A DNA stretch of 64,000 bases from an uncultured Collinsella sp. (GCA_958435945.1 CAUBIC010000007.1:1-64000), one strand, 5' to 3'; positions 1-9,996 are shown, numbered from the stretch's first letter. The notes: generated from the sequence alone by a model not told the origin. Made by a program: numbers and translations.

Positions 1-26
1 ACCGAGCCGCCATTGGGAATGTAGAA

Positions 27-56
27 GGGGGAGGCCTCGCGGCCTCCCCCTTTTTT
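27..56 (+). terminator. Intrinsic terminator of the upstream gene
   Basis: A perfect 10-bp GC stem (27-36 with 41-50) closes a TCGC loop and is followed by six T. The gene it ends lies outside the window. Confidence 0.9.
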
Positions 57-182
57 CGTTTGATAGAGAGCTGTAATACAAGAACTCGCCTTCGTTTAGC
101 TTGTCTTACTGTTTGGCTGTATTTTGAGTCCTTCTTTTGTATTTGCGCGATAATAACTCCCATTGGCGTTAGGGAGGACTTG

Positions 183-824
183 ATGTTTACCGTTTTTGTC
201 TTGGGCAATATTGCTTCGGGTAAGTCGACCGCCTGTCGCTATCTTGAGTCTCGCGGCGCCATGCTCATTGATTTGGATGATCTCGCAAAATCGTTATATG
301 TTCCGGGTTCTGATCTCGTTGGCGCACTCGCTGAGGAATTTGGCTGGGACATTCTTGACGAGGAGGGCGGCGTTCGTCGCAGCGTTTTAGCCTCTCGAGC
401 TTTTGTTTCTCCTGATTCCGTCGCTCGGCTCAACGGTATTGTCCATCCGGTCCTTATCGATCAGTTGTCGCTGAGGATTCTTGATCCGGTTTGCTGCACG
501 GTTTCGTCCCCCCGTTATCCCTTTGCGGTTGTCGAGGTTTCTGCCCCGACTGGTTTTGAGGATGCTTTTGGCCTGGCTGATGAAATTCTGGTTATCAGCG
601 CTCCTTTAGCAGTTCGTCGCGAGCGTGCCATTCATCGTGGTATGGGGTCCTCTGATTTTGATGCTCGCTCTGCATGCCAACCTGATGAGGCTTCGCTTTG
701 CAATCTCGCTACGACGGTAATCGATAATGCGGCAGGCGATAATTCGCTCTATGAACAACTGGACGCATGGCTTGCGCGCCATGGCTTCGGGGATGTAGCG
801 GATAAGGAGGATGCCGATGCCTAA
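183..824 (+). CDS. coaE: Dephospho-CoA kinase
   Basis: Phosphorylates dephospho-CoA on the ribose 3'-hydroxyl, the last step of coenzyme A synthesis, in the cytoplasm. The 213-residue product begins MFTVFVLGNIASGKST, with the P-loop GNIASGKST at residues 8-16, a DLDD motif near residue 30 and an LNGIVHP segment typical of the CoaE lid and CoA-binding region. The reading frame stays open upstream to base 60, but that extension has no family resemblance and the ATG at 183 follows a GGGAGGACTTG ribosome-binding stretch. The following gene overlaps its end by 8 bases. coaE next to uvrB is common in actinobacteria. Confidence 0.93.
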   Translation: MFTVFVLGNIASGKSTACRYLESRGAMLIDLDDLAKSLYVPGSDLVGALAEEFGWDILDEEGGVRRSVLASRAFVSPDSVARLNGIVHPVLIDQLSLRILDPVCCTVSSPRYPFAVVEVSAPTGFEDAFGLADEILVISAPLAVRRERAIHRGMGSSDFDARSACQPDEASLCNLATTVIDNAAGDNSLYEQLDAWLARHGFGDVADKEDADA

Positions 825-1398
825 GACACGTTTCTTTGCGTGGTATCGCGTGGCGCCACTTGCCGTTGTGTTCGTCTTCGGCCTTATTTCGCTCGTCTAC
901 TCGTATGCTCCTGCCGCCTTCTTTAAGCCTTTGTATCCGATTGACTACGAGGCGTATGTAAAGCAATCGAGCATTTCGCACAATCTTGATCCGTATCTGG
1001 TGTGTGCTGTTATAAAGTCTGAATCGAATTGGGATCCCGAGGCTGAGTCGACTCAAGGCGCTCGGGGATTGATGCAGCTGATGCCTGAGACTGCCCAGGA
1101 TATGATTGCCTTGGGTCTTGTCGATGGTAGTGAGTATTCAGCCGACAACCTTAACGATCCCGCTACGAACATCGAGTTTGGCTGTGCGTATTTTTCGTAT
1201 CTTCTAACGTATTTTAACGGGTCGACGGACAGCGCTATTGCTGCATATAACGCCGGCATGGGTAATGTGGACGGTTGGGCGCAGCAGGACACATCGCTTC
1301 ACAACGCGATCACCTTTCCCGAGACGCAGGCTTATCTGATTCGCGTCAATAATGCCTGGGTTCGCTATAAGACTCTCTATCCTGATCGGTTCGTATAG
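817..1398 (+). CDS. Membrane-anchored lytic transglycosylase (SLT domain)
   Basis: Predicted to cleave peptidoglycan glycan strands on the outer face of the membrane. The 193-residue protein has a basic N-terminus, one hydrophobic segment at about residues 12-32 serving as anchor or uncleaved signal, then a Slt-type lysozyme-like domain. Visible motifs are ESNW (candidate catalytic Glu69), GLMQLMPETA, and AIAAYNAGMGNVDGW. An ATG at 811 is also possible, but AAGGAGG ends at 810, so the ATG at 817 has the normal 6-base spacing. It overlaps coaE by 8 bases and is probably translationally coupled to it. The exact product specificity cannot be read from sequence. Confidence 0.88.
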   Translation: MPKTRFFAWYRVAPLAVVFVFGLISLVYSYAPAAFFKPLYPIDYEAYVKQSSISHNLDPYLVCAVIKSESNWDPEAESTQGARGLMQLMPETAQDMIALGLVDGSEYSADNLNDPATNIEFGCAYFSYLLTYFNGSTDSAIAAYNAGMGNVDGWAQQDTSLHNAITFPETQAYLIRVNNAWVRYKTLYPDRFV

Positions 1399-1449
1399 GA
1401 CTAAGCCCACCGCCTGCATATACTGCAGATGTATGAGTTAGGAGTATCC

Positions 1450-3690
1450 ATGGCGGAATTTGAAGTAGAACGCGTTGGCGGTGAACTTAAGCGCTTTGGC
1501 GTTGAGGGCGCTGAGGTGCCGTTTGAAGTCGTTTCTCCCTATGAGCCTGCCGGTTCCCAGCCCAAGGCCATTGAGTCTCTTGTGCAGGGTGTGAGGGACG
1601 GAGACCGCTATCAGGTTTTGCTGGGTGTGACTGGTTCGGGCAAGACCTTCACGATGGCAAAGACTATTGAGGCCCTGGGAAAGCCGACGCTGGTCATGGC
1701 TCCGAATAAAACGCTCGCCGCTCAGCTTGCAAGCGAGCTCAAAGAGTTCTTTCCCAATAATGCTGTGGTCTACTTCGTCTCGTATTACGACTACTATCAG
1801 CCCGAGGCGTATGTGCCGCAAAGCGATACATATATCGAGAAAGACTCCTCGATTAACGAAGAGGTCGAGATGCTGCGCCATCAGGCGACCGCGTCACTGC
1901 TCTCTCGACGCGATGTAATCGTTGTCGCATCGGTCTCGTGTATCTATGGCATTGGCTCTCCTGAGGACTATGCGGGTCTGGCTCCAAACGTCGACAAGAA
2001 GGTGCCGCTCGAGCGCGATGACTTTATCCATGCACTTATCGACATTCAATATGACCGCAATGACTATGACCTGGCACGCGGCACGTTCCGCGTGCGCGGC
2101 GATGTTGTCGACGTGTATCCGCCTTATGCCGAGCATCCGTTGCGGTTTGAGTTCTTTGGCGACGAGGTCGAGCTGATTGCCGAGATCGATGAGGTCACCG
2201 GTGAGATGCTTCGTGAGTACGAGGCCATCCCCGTATGGCCGGCATCGCACTACGTGACCGAGAACCCGAAGGTCAAGGCGGCTCTGAAATCGATCAGCGA
2301 AGAGTGCGAGAAGCGCGTGGCGGAGCTCAAGGCGACCGACAAGTTGCTCGAGGCGCAGCGTCTGCAGCAGCGCACCGATTATGATCTTGAGATGCTCGAG
2401 ACGATGGGCTTTTGCAACGGCATCGAGAACTACTCGCGTCATCTGGACGGTCGCAAGCCGGGTGAGCCGCCGTTTACCCTAATCGATTACTTTCCCAAGG
2501 ATATGCTCTGCATCATCGACGAGAGTCATGTGACGGTGCCGCAGATCCGCGGCATGCACGAAGGCGACCGCTCGCGTAAGGTGACGCTGGTGGAGCATGG
2601 TTTTCGTCTGCCTTCGGCACTCGATAACCGCCCGCTTCGTTTTGATGAGTTTGAGGCGAGGATTCCCCAGTTCATCTACGTTTCGGCCACGCCGGGCGAC
2701 TATGAGCTGCGGGTTAGCCAGAACGACGTTGAGCAGATTATTCGTCCGACCGGTCTGCTCGACCCCAAGATCGACGTTCGTCCGGTTCGTGGGCAGATTG
2801 ACGATCTTGAGGACGAGATTCGCGAGCGCGTGGCGCGCAAGGAGCGCGTGCTGGTGACCACGCTCACCAAGCGCATGGCCGAGGACCTGACCGACCATCT
2901 GCTTGATGCCGGCATTAAGGTCAATTACATGCACTCCGATACGGCGACGATGGACCGTGTCGAGATCCTGCGAACGCTGCGCGAGGGAAAGATCGATGTT
3001 CTCGTTGGCATCAACCTGCTCCGCGAGGGTCTAGACCTTCCTGAGGTCTCGCTGGTGGCAATTCTCGACGCTGACAAGGAAGGCTTCTTGCGCAATCGCC
3101 GTTCGTTGATTCAGACGATTGGCCGTGCGGCCCGTAATGCCGACGGCGAGGTCATCATGTATGCAGACGTTGTGACCGATTCGATGAAAGAAGCCATCGA
3201 GGAGACGCAGCGCCGTCGCGAGATTCAGATGGCATATAACGAAGAGCATGGCATTGTTCCCAAGACGGTCCGCAAGGCCATTAACGACATTTCGAGCTTT
3301 ATTGCCGAGGCCGAAAAGACTGTGGGCTCGAAGGGACGCTCGAGAGGCGATTCGCTGGGTCACGGTGCGTTCTATACGCCTGACGAAAACGGCGAGGGCG
3401 CCGCGCCGGAGACGGTGGCGCCCGAGCAGACACTTGCGGAGCAGTTGGAAGAACTGCCGCATGACGAGCTTGTGCGGATCGTCGAAACCATGGAAGAGGA
3501 TATGCGCAACGCTTCTGCCGCCATGGACTTTGAGGAGGCGGCGCGCCTGCGCGATGCTGTCGTTCAGATTCGGGCGATGCTCGAGGGTGCGTCTGAGGAC
3601 GAGACGATCGAGCGCTTACGTTCGCAGGCCCGCAAGGGTTCCACGTTCGCATCGGGCAGAAAACGCCAGGGTGCACGGTTTAAGAAATAG
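1450..3690 (+). CDS. uvrB: Excinuclease ABC subunit B
   Basis: DNA-damage verification helicase of nucleotide excision repair. It loads onto DNA with UvrA and recruits UvrC. The 746-residue product shows Walker A (GVTGSGKTFTMA), the beta-hairpin YYDYYQPEAYVP that inserts between strands, the DESH Walker B box, helicase motif VI (QTIGRAARN) and a C-terminal UVR domain for UvrC contact (AAMDFEEAARLRDAV). It is longer than the usual 660-680 residues because of an approximately 70-residue acidic linker before the UVR domain and a basic tail (GRKRQGARFKK). The start at 1450 follows TTAGGAGTATCC; the in-frame ATG at 1429 lacks a ribosome site. Confidence 0.97.
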   Translation: MAEFEVERVGGELKRFGVEGAEVPFEVVSPYEPAGSQPKAIESLVQGVRDGDRYQVLLGVTGSGKTFTMAKTIEALGKPTLVMAPNKTLAAQLASELKEFFPNNAVVYFVSYYDYYQPEAYVPQSDTYIEKDSSINEEVEMLRHQATASLLSRRDVIVVASVSCIYGIGSPEDYAGLAPNVDKKVPLERDDFIHALIDIQYDRNDYDLARGTFRVRGDVVDVYPPYAEHPLRFEFFGDEVELIAEIDEVTGEMLREYEAIPVWPASHYVTENPKVKAALKSISEECEKRVAELKATDKLLEAQRLQQRTDYDLEMLETMGFCNGIENYSRHLDGRKPGEPPFTLIDYFPKDMLCIIDESHVTVPQIRGMHEGDRSRKVTLVEHGFRLPSALDNRPLRFDEFEARIPQFIYVSATPGDYELRVSQNDVEQIIRPTGLLDPKIDVRPVRGQIDDLEDEIRERVARKERVLVTTLTKRMAEDLTDHLLDAGIKVNYMHSDTATMDRVEILRTLREGKIDVLVGINLLREGLDLPEVSLVAILDADKEGFLRNRRSLIQTIGRAARNADGEVIMYADVVTDSMKEAIEETQRRREIQMAYNEEHGIVPKTVRKAINDISSFIAEAEKTVGSKGRSRGDSLGHGAFYTPDENGEGAAPETVAPEQTLAEQLEELPHDELVRIVETMEEDMRNASAAMDFEEAARLRDAVVQIRAMLEGASEDETIERLRSQARKGSTFASGRKRQGARFKK

Positions 3691-3693
3691 CGA

Positions 3694-3736
3694 ACAGGCC
3701 CCGAGTTCCCTGTGGAGCTCGGGGCCTGTGTCTTTT
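3694..3736. terminator. Bidirectional terminator between convergent genes
   Basis: A stem of at least 12 bp (ACAGGCCCCGAG with CTCGGGGCCTGT) with a T-rich run on the plus side and T-rich sequence on the minus side. It sits between uvrB and the convergent flavoprotein gene and can serve both. Confidence 0.8.
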
Positions 3737-3755
3737 GCGTGCTGGAATTCGTGCG

Positions 3756-5396
3756 CTAGAGGTCTGCGATCAGGGCTTCGGCGCAACGGATGCCATCGGT
3801 AGCGGCGCTCATGATTCCTCCGGCATATCCGGCTCCCTCGCCGCAAGGGTAGAGCCCCGGGGTCGATACAGCATGGCATTGCCGGTCTCGAGTAACGGTG
3901 ACCGGAGAGCTCGAGCGTGTTTCAACACCGGTGAGGACGGCATCGGGATGGTCGTAGCCACGCAGTTTTTTGCCGAGCAAGGGAATTCCCAGACGAAGCG
4001 ACTCGATGATATGTTGCGGCAATGACTCATCGATTGCTGTCCAAGTCACGCCGAGCGGATAGGTGGGCTTTACCTTGCCGCATGTCGTGCTGGCGCGTTC
4101 TGCAAGGAAATCGCCGACGAGCTGTGCCGGTGCGTTCCAGTTGGAGCCGCCAAGGCGATAGGCAGCCCGCTCGCAAATGCGCTGGAGTTCTACGCCTGCA
4201 AGAGGATCATCGCTGGGGAGATCATCGGGCGTGACGTTAACGAGGAGAGCGGCGTTTGCGTTGCGGCCGGCGCGGGCGTTGAGACTGGCGCCGTTGACGC
4301 ACAGATGGCCGGGCTCTGAAGAGGCGGCGACAACCTGTCCGCCGGGACACATGCAGAATGAGAACACACTGCGGCCGTTGGGAAGATGGGCAACGAGCTT
4401 ATAGGGGGCTGCTCCGAGCGCGGGATGACCCGCTGCGGGGCCATATTGCGCCCGATCGATATCACGCTGCGGGTGTTCGATGCGAACGCCCATGGCAAAC
4501 GTCTTTTGAGCGAGGGCGACATGATGGGTTTTGAGAACCTCGAATACGTCGCGGGCAGAATGACCGCAAGCAAGGATGAGATGCTTTGTGTTGATTGACT
4601 CGCTTGTCGCGTCGTGGGACGACTGGATGTCGATACCGACAATGGTGCCAGACGCGTCGATGCGAATGTCGACGAGCTTCGTTCGATAACGGACGACACC
4701 TCCGAGCTGCTCGATGCGCTGGGATATAGCGGTGACAACTGTGGGAAGGATGTCGGAGCCAATGTGCGGCTTGGCATCCCACAGAATATCGCGGGGCGCA
4801 CCCGCCTCGACGAAGGTTTCGAGGATAAGGCGATGGGCGGGATTTTTTGTTCCCGTATTGAGCTTGCCGTCCGAGAAGGTCCCCGCGCCGCCCAGACCAA
4901 ACTGGATATTACTCTCGGGGTCGAGGATGCGCTCCTTTAGAAAGAGGTCGATCGCATGCGAGCGGCGAAATGCCGGGTCGCCGCGCTCGATGAGCAAGGG
5001 CTTAAGACCTGCTTCGGCGAGCGTAAGCGCAGCGAAAAGGCCGGCGCATCCGGCGCCGACAACGACAGGGCGTTCTTGAGGTGCGTCGGAGACGGGGGTG
5101 GGGAATGAAGACCCATCGTCTTCTATCGCGCGTACGCGCGAGCGGTCACGCTCGGCAACGCTGTCGACCGCTTCTCGCTCGAGGTGGGGACTAGTCAGCT
5201 CAACACGAAAGCTTAGGATAAAATGGACGTCTCGTTTTTTGCGGGCGTCGATTGACTTGCGGTGGAGCTCGATGGACTTGATCTCGGAGTCCTTGCAACG
5301 TAGGACGCGCTTGGCGACTCGCTTGCCAACAATGAGGCAGGCATTTTCATCGCCGGCTTCATCGAGCGACGCGTTGACTTGGGTGATTTCGATCAT
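3756..5396 (-). CDS. FAD-dependent dehydrogenase (COG2509-like)
   Basis: A 546-residue flavoprotein of the uncharacterised NAD(P)/FAD-dependent oxidoreductase group. An N-terminal domain of about 95 residues precedes a dinucleotide-binding fold with VVVGAGCAGLFAALTLAEAG and an acidic LLIERGD strand end. Further family features are the FGLGGAGTFSDGKLNT segment, a CMCPGGQVV stretch and a C-terminal PCGEGAGYAGGIMSAATDG FAD-binding motif. No substrate is established for this group; a thiol or quinone role would be speculation. The ATG at 5396 has AGGAGACCTCG just upstream. It lies downstream of a second flavoprotein gene, separated by a terminator-like hairpin. Confidence 0.8.
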   Translation of the reverse strand: MIEITQVNASLDEAGDENACLIVGKRVAKRVLRCKDSEIKSIELHRKSIDARKKRDVHFILSFRVELTSPHLEREAVDSVAERDRSRVRAIEDDGSSFPTPVSDAPQERPVVVGAGCAGLFAALTLAEAGLKPLLIERGDPAFRRSHAIDLFLKERILDPESNIQFGLGGAGTFSDGKLNTGTKNPAHRLILETFVEAGAPRDILWDAKPHIGSDILPTVVTAISQRIEQLGGVVRYRTKLVDIRIDASGTIVGIDIQSSHDATSESINTKHLILACGHSARDVFEVLKTHHVALAQKTFAMGVRIEHPQRDIDRAQYGPAAGHPALGAAPYKLVAHLPNGRSVFSFCMCPGGQVVAASSEPGHLCVNGASLNARAGRNANAALLVNVTPDDLPSDDPLAGVELQRICERAAYRLGGSNWNAPAQLVGDFLAERASTTCGKVKPTYPLGVTWTAIDESLPQHIIESLRLGIPLLGKKLRGYDHPDAVLTGVETRSSSPVTVTRDRQCHAVSTPGLYPCGEGAGYAGGIMSAATDGIRCAEALIADL

Positions 5397-5413
5397 CGAG
5401 GTCTCCTTAGAGG

Positions 5414-5447
5414 CAAGAAAGAGGCCGTCCGGTATCCCAGACGGCCC
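5414..5447 (-). terminator. Intrinsic terminator
   Basis: Read on the minus strand, GGCCGTC and GACGGCC form a hairpin followed by CTCTTTCTT. It lies between the two minus-strand flavoprotein genes, so expression of the second may be partly independent. Confidence 0.6.
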
Positions 5448-5476
5448 GAATGCGTTTTTGATTATAGACTGCGCGG

Positions 5477-6748
5477 CTACAGGCTGCTTGCAGCGCGAAT
5501 GCCCGAGAGCCAGGCCCACGCAAGGTTAAAGCCTCCGCAATCGGCGTCGATGTCGAGCGCTTCTCCGCAGACGTAAAGCGGGGCGCCTGTGGTGCTGTTC
5601 ACGTAAAGATTGGGTGTCGAGACGCACTCGATAGATATGCCGCCACGCGTGACCTGTGCTGAGCGCTCCTCTGCCGTCCCTTCGACGGACAGTTTAAAGT
5701 GCTTGAGGATTGAGACCAGGTGGATGACATCGCGCGAGCCGGGATGGCACCGCTCGAATGCCGTACAGACGACGTGTGAGAGCTGCGGGGCGAGCATGCC
5801 GTCAAGCCAGTGGGAGTTTCGGGGCGAAAAATCGCCGAGCACGTTGACACGCTGCTCGAGCGTATCGAGCAGCTCATCTTTGGAGAAATCTGGAAAGAAG
5901 TCGATCAGAACAGTGTCGCCCTGGTTGATACGGCGAGAGAGATTGAAGGCGGCGACGCCTGAGATGCCGAAGGCACGGAACAGCGCTTCGCCATCTTCTC
6001 GCCAGAGCTCTTCGTGGCTGCGCGAGAGCGTTAAGCGGGCTCGGACGCGCAGACCATCCAGAGTTCCGAGTGCCGTCCGGTCGCCGACGACTGATGCCGA
6101 TACGGGGCACAGGACGGGGCGCAGGGGCGTCAAGGGAAGGCTAAACACCTCGGCGATGCCGGTGGGGTTGCCGCCCGTAGCGATAACCACGGCCCTTGCC
6201 TGCAGGGCATCGCTCGTGCGAGGAGTATCGGCTAACGCCTTTCGAAGCGAACGGAGCTCCGTCTTTCGGTCGCCGTGCTTTTTGGGTTTGAGTACATGAG
6301 CGGGACGGTCGATCTGAAGCGTCCAGCCTTCGGAAGCCTTATGAGCCGCAATGACGTTAGTCCCGCAGCGTAGGGTGATGCCCAAACGCTCGCATGCATT
6401 GAGGAGTGCATCGCGAACCGACTCGGCGCGAAGGGAGCGCGGGTATAGGCGGCCTTCCTCACGGATCGTCATGATGCCCAGCGAGGAGAAAAAACTCTCG
6501 AGATCTTGCTCGGGTTGGGGGCCCATGATGGATTCGACAAAGGCGGGGTGGTTATATCGCCGAATGTCGATGGATTCGTTTGAGAGGTTGCAGCGGCCGT
6601 TTCCGGTTGCAAGCAGCTTGAGACCGCAGGCGACGTCGCGCTCGACGACGCAGACGCTTTTGTCGACACGCGCCGCCGTAATGGCGGCGGCGAGGCCCGA
6701 GGCCCCGCCGCCGATCACCAAGACGTCATAGAAGGCGCTTGCGTTCAC
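5477..6748 (-). CDS. HI0933/BaiN-type flavoprotein
   Basis: A 423-residue NAD(P)/FAD-dependent oxidoreductase of the HI0933 family. The N-terminus carries VLVIGGGASGLAAAITAAR, followed by the family signature ATGNGRCNLSN, and the C-terminus ends in LYVCGEALDIDADCGGFNLA, the FAD-contacting GE-DxxxxGG-N block. Start is GTG at 6748, immediately after the mrp TAA stop, which supports coupled translation from mrp. Family members include BaiN, a bile-acid-modifying enzyme of gut clostridia, but most members are uncharacterised, so the substrate is not assigned. Confidence 0.85.
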   Translation of the reverse strand: MNASAFYDVLVIGGGASGLAAAITAARVDKSVCVVERDVACGLKLLATGNGRCNLSNESIDIRRYNHPAFVESIMGPQPEQDLESFFSSLGIMTIREEGRLYPRSLRAESVRDALLNACERLGITLRCGTNVIAAHKASEGWTLQIDRPAHVLKPKKHGDRKTELRSLRKALADTPRTSDALQARAVVIATGGNPTGIAEVFSLPLTPLRPVLCPVSASVVGDRTALGTLDGLRVRARLTLSRSHEELWREDGEALFRAFGISGVAAFNLSRRINQGDTVLIDFFPDFSKDELLDTLEQRVNVLGDFSPRNSHWLDGMLAPQLSHVVCTAFERCHPGSRDVIHLVSILKHFKLSVEGTAEERSAQVTRGGISIECVSTPNLYVNSTTGAPLYVCGEALDIDADCGGFNLAWAWLSGIRAASSL

Positions 6749-7579
6749 TTAGGCCTCGTCTGTCTTGTGCGGGGCGATGGCCTCAACGGCGGAGACGGCT
6801 TGGGGCAGCATGCCGGCGGGCAGCGCGGTTTCGACTTCTCCCTTGTCGCAGGTTTCGGCGAGCGCGGGATCGATGGGCAGCTGACCAAGGATGTCGAGAT
6901 GATAGGTCTCGGCGACCTCGGGAAGATTGCTCTTGCCGAAGACCTCGATCTTCTTACCGCAGTCGGGGCATTCGATATAGCTCATGTTCTCGACAATGCC
7001 CAGAATCGGAACGTTCATCTTCTCGGCCATGTTGACCGCCTTGGCGACAATCATCGAGACTAAGTCTTGCGGGCTCGTGACGATGACGATGCCATCGACG
7101 GGCAGTGACTGGAAGACGGTGAGTGCGACATCCCCCGTTCCCGGAGGCATATCGACCAGCAGATAGTCGATGGGGCCCCAAGAGGTTTCGCTCCAGAATT
7201 GCCTGATGGCGCCGGCGATGACCGGACCACGCCAGAGGACGGGATCGGTCTCGTTTTGAAGCAGCAGGTTGGAGCTCATGACCTTGACGCCGTGCTCGGA
7301 GATCTCGGGCAGCATGAGGTTGCCGAGGGCATGGACATGGCGTCCGCTCATGCCGAACATTTTGGGGATGGAGGGGCCGGTGATGTCGGCGTCGAGAATG
7401 CCAACCTTGTTGCCACGGCGGGCGAGCTCGGTTGCGATGGCGCCCGTCACAAACGACTTGCCGACGCCTCCCTTGCCGGAAAGCACAGCGATAACGCGCT
7501 TGACCTCCGACAGCGTATTCTCTTCAAATTGCGACGGCGTTGATTGTCCGCCGGCTGCTTGTGCGTGCTCGCAACCCAT
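6749..7579 (-). CDS. mrp: Mrp/ApbC family P-loop ATPase, Fe-S cluster carrier
   Basis: A 276-residue MinD-like ATPase, likely a dimeric Fe-S cluster carrier. It has the deviant Walker A VLSGKGGVGKSFVTG, the LDADITGPSIPKMFG segment, the DMPPGTGDV motif and a C-terminal CPDCG that supplies the bridging cysteines of the Mrp/NBP35 family. The N-terminal DUF59 domain found in many Mrp proteins is absent; instead there is a short tail with one cysteine (MGCEHAQ). The ATG at 7579 follows AGGAGTCATAC. The next gene starts directly at its stop codon, making a two-gene unit with a flavoprotein. Confidence 0.9.
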   Translation of the reverse strand: MGCEHAQAAGGQSTPSQFEENTLSEVKRVIAVLSGKGGVGKSFVTGAIATELARRGNKVGILDADITGPSIPKMFGMSGRHVHALGNLMLPEISEHGVKVMSSNLLLQNETDPVLWRGPVIAGAIRQFWSETSWGPIDYLLVDMPPGTGDVALTVFQSLPVDGIVIVTSPQDLVSMIVAKAVNMAEKMNVPILGIVENMSYIECPDCGKKIEVFGKSNLPEVAETYHLDILGQLPIDPALAETCDKGEVETALPAGMLPQAVSAVEAIAPHKTDEA

Positions 7580-7724
7580 GTATGACTCCTTTGTATATGT
7601 TGGGGCCGGGGCCCCGCGATGTGACACGAGCGTCATTGTACCCTCGTTTGCGAGCGGGAGTCATTTGCGATGCATTTGGGCCGAGCGTGCTTGCAATACG
7701 ATGGGTCCAAGCGAATGGGCGGGC

Positions 7725-9878
7725 TTATTGAACTTTGCTGGCGAACTCGAGGTATTGCATGCGCTGCAGCTTGTCGATCGTCGAGGCGTATGGGCTATCT
7801 TCAGATTCCAAGTCGTAGCGCAGCCCGTCGGCACCAAGATAGCCGGCGACATTGATGGTGGGCACATCTGACCTTGTTGCAAGCAGGGCCTTTTGATAGT
7901 CAGTGAGCGGGGCGCCGATCTTATTAAGGGTAATAGCTGCAATCTCGTTTGCCCCGACGGTGTCGTAGACGTTGAGCTCGGTATTGCCGGCGATTTCATA
8001 GTTAGCCCAGACGAAATAGGTCGACTGATAGATACGGAAAGCGTGGCTTGCCGTATCTTCCTGAGGGTACAGCTCGTCGTTGAGAGTCGTTGCGGCGCTC
8101 GGCTGATGGTCGCCAAAAAAGACAAGAACAACCGGTCTGCCGATATTGCGGAGCTCGTTGATAAAGTACTCGAGGTCCCGGTCGGATGCATTGATGCAGG
8201 TGAGATAGGTATTGAGCGCGCTATTGGCGCCCTCGCTGGCTCCCTCGACCCAATAGTTTGTCAGCTCTTCGACGGGAACGGTGCCATAGTCGTAGCCGCC
8301 GTGATTTTGCATCGTGACGTCAAAGATGAACTGCGGGGCTTCGTCGGTTCTGAGCAGGTCGAGTATCTTGTCGTAGGTGGCGTAGTCGCATACGCCGGCA
8401 TGGTAATAGGGCGCACCTTCGAAATCGCCGATTGATAGAAAGTCTCCAAAACCCAGCTGCTGATAGATTTTATCTCGATGGTAGTTGACGGGGTTTTGCG
8501 GGTGCATAGCGGTAGTGGTATACCCGAGCTCTTTAAGGTCCTTTGCCAGGCTGTTGACGCCATTCATCTGATACAGCTGATAGGGGATTTTGCCTAATCC
8601 GACAAAGGCCGTTGTCGCTCCGGTCAAAAATTCGAATTCGGAGTTCGCCGTTCCGCCACCGGTGACCGAAGCGAGCATGGTGCCGCGAACAAGTGTGTCG
8701 GGAAGCGAGTTGTAGAATGCGGGACCGGTGTACCCGGCCGCCTGGAGCTGCTCAAAGCACGAAAGGTCGCTAAAACTCTCGTTCATGACGGCAACAATCG
8801 TCGGCTTGATTTCATTGAACTGGGCAACGGCCGCCGCGCGCTGCTCGCTCGAGCCATACGTGCTGTCGTAGGCGGCGGCGAGCTCCTGCTCGATGCTCTG
8901 CGCCTCATCGGGCGTATAGTCTTCGGGCTTTTCAATGGGCAACTCGTTGACCATTTCGGTGAACGAAGTGATAAAACCCTGAGACGCATACGTGGTGATG
9001 GGCTGCCAACGGTCAAATCCAAAATCCAGCGACTGCTCCAAGTCGATGTTGGAAAAGCCCAAGAGCCCCACAACGGTCACTAGCAGAAAAGCGCAGAGGT
9101 TAGCGGCGATTGCGGGGAAGACATGGGCGGGCGTACGGAGCTTTCGCGGTCGGATAAGCGAAAGAAGCCCCAGGGAAATCTCCAGCAGGGCGAGTGAGGT
9201 TACGATTCCTGCAGTGAAGGTGAACTCATATCCCTCACTTACTTCCATTGCGGTGCCCAATGCCAAAATGTCGCTCGGCAGGATGGCCTCGCCTTTAAAC
9301 GTTATGACGAAGTGCTCGGCAATGCCAAGGGTACAACAGACGACGGGCACGAGGGCCATGACTCCTCCATGACGCTGTCCCAGCAAATAAAGGGAGAGCA
9401 GAACCGTCGCGAGCAGCTCAACGGAAAACCCGAATGAGTTGGCGGGAATGCGATAGAACGTTTCGTTGCAGGCAATTTCGAGTGAAACGAACGAGAGCGC
9501 TGAAACAGCGGCGACGACAAGGATGTCGCGGCAAATACAGGCAACCGTTCCCGTCGCAAGATCGGTTTGGTCGATAAGTCCCGAAACCAAGGGCTCGACA
9601 AGAAGTATGACGGCGGCAGCACCGAGCGCCGAATAAGAAAGGACCCATAGGGAACAGTCCTCATTTACGAGCAATTGATTCGTAATCCATGCAGCTACCA
9701 TGCCGAGCGGGATGAGGAGCATCGCGCACCAAAAGACGCGGGCAATGGGCGGTTTTTCGTTGTGTTGGATTGAAAAATACACGCGCACGACGACGGCGGC
9801 CACGATAAGGACGGCGATGAATATGGGCAGATTGGCCATGCCACTCGAAGTGATTTCAAGGGGGATATCTTCGGTCAT
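7725..9878 (-). CDS. LtaS-like membrane sulfatase-fold phosphoglycerol transferase
   Basis: A 717-residue integral membrane enzyme related to lipoteichoic acid synthases. The N-terminal half has several hydrophobic segments, and the extracellular C-terminal half is an alkaline-phosphatase/sulfatase fold. Candidate catalytic features are MNESFSDLS near residue 366 (metal Glu), GGGTANSEFEFLTG near residue 410 (nucleophile Thr, as in GKTSDSEF of LtaS) and FFGDHQPSAAT near residue 586 (metal Asp and His). It probably transfers phosphoglycerol or a related group to a cell-surface glycolipid or polymer; the acceptor is unknown. It is divergent from uvrA. The ATG at 9878 is preceded by AGAGGAACGTCC. 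Confidence 0.85.
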   Translation of the reverse strand: MTEDIPLEITSSGMANLPIFIAVLIVAAVVVRVYFSIQHNEKPPIARVFWCAMLLIPLGMVAAWITNQLLVNEDCSLWVLSYSALGAAAVILLVEPLVSGLIDQTDLATGTVACICRDILVVAAVSALSFVSLEIACNETFYRIPANSFGFSVELLATVLLSLYLLGQRHGGVMALVPVVCCTLGIAEHFVITFKGEAILPSDILALGTAMEVSEGYEFTFTAGIVTSLALLEISLGLLSLIRPRKLRTPAHVFPAIAANLCAFLLVTVVGLLGFSNIDLEQSLDFGFDRWQPITTYASQGFITSFTEMVNELPIEKPEDYTPDEAQSIEQELAAAYDSTYGSSEQRAAAVAQFNEIKPTIVAVMNESFSDLSCFEQLQAAGYTGPAFYNSLPDTLVRGTMLASVTGGGTANSEFEFLTGATTAFVGLGKIPYQLYQMNGVNSLAKDLKELGYTTTAMHPQNPVNYHRDKIYQQLGFGDFLSIGDFEGAPYYHAGVCDYATYDKILDLLRTDEAPQFIFDVTMQNHGGYDYGTVPVEELTNYWVEGASEGANSALNTYLTCINASDRDLEYFINELRNIGRPVVLVFFGDHQPSAATTLNDELYPQEDTASHAFRIYQSTYFVWANYEIAGNTELNVYDTVGANEIAAITLNKIGAPLTDYQKALLATRSDVPTINVAGYLGADGLRYDLESEDSPYASTIDKLQRMQYLEFASKVQ

Positions 9879-9996
9879 GGACGTTCCTCTGTTACAGCAA
9901 ATTAAGTTCAGTTTTAGATTACTCTAACCTTTCCACGGCATTTCGAGAAACAAAGCACCCGACACGCAAAGCAAAAGGTCTGCGAATCTTGTATTA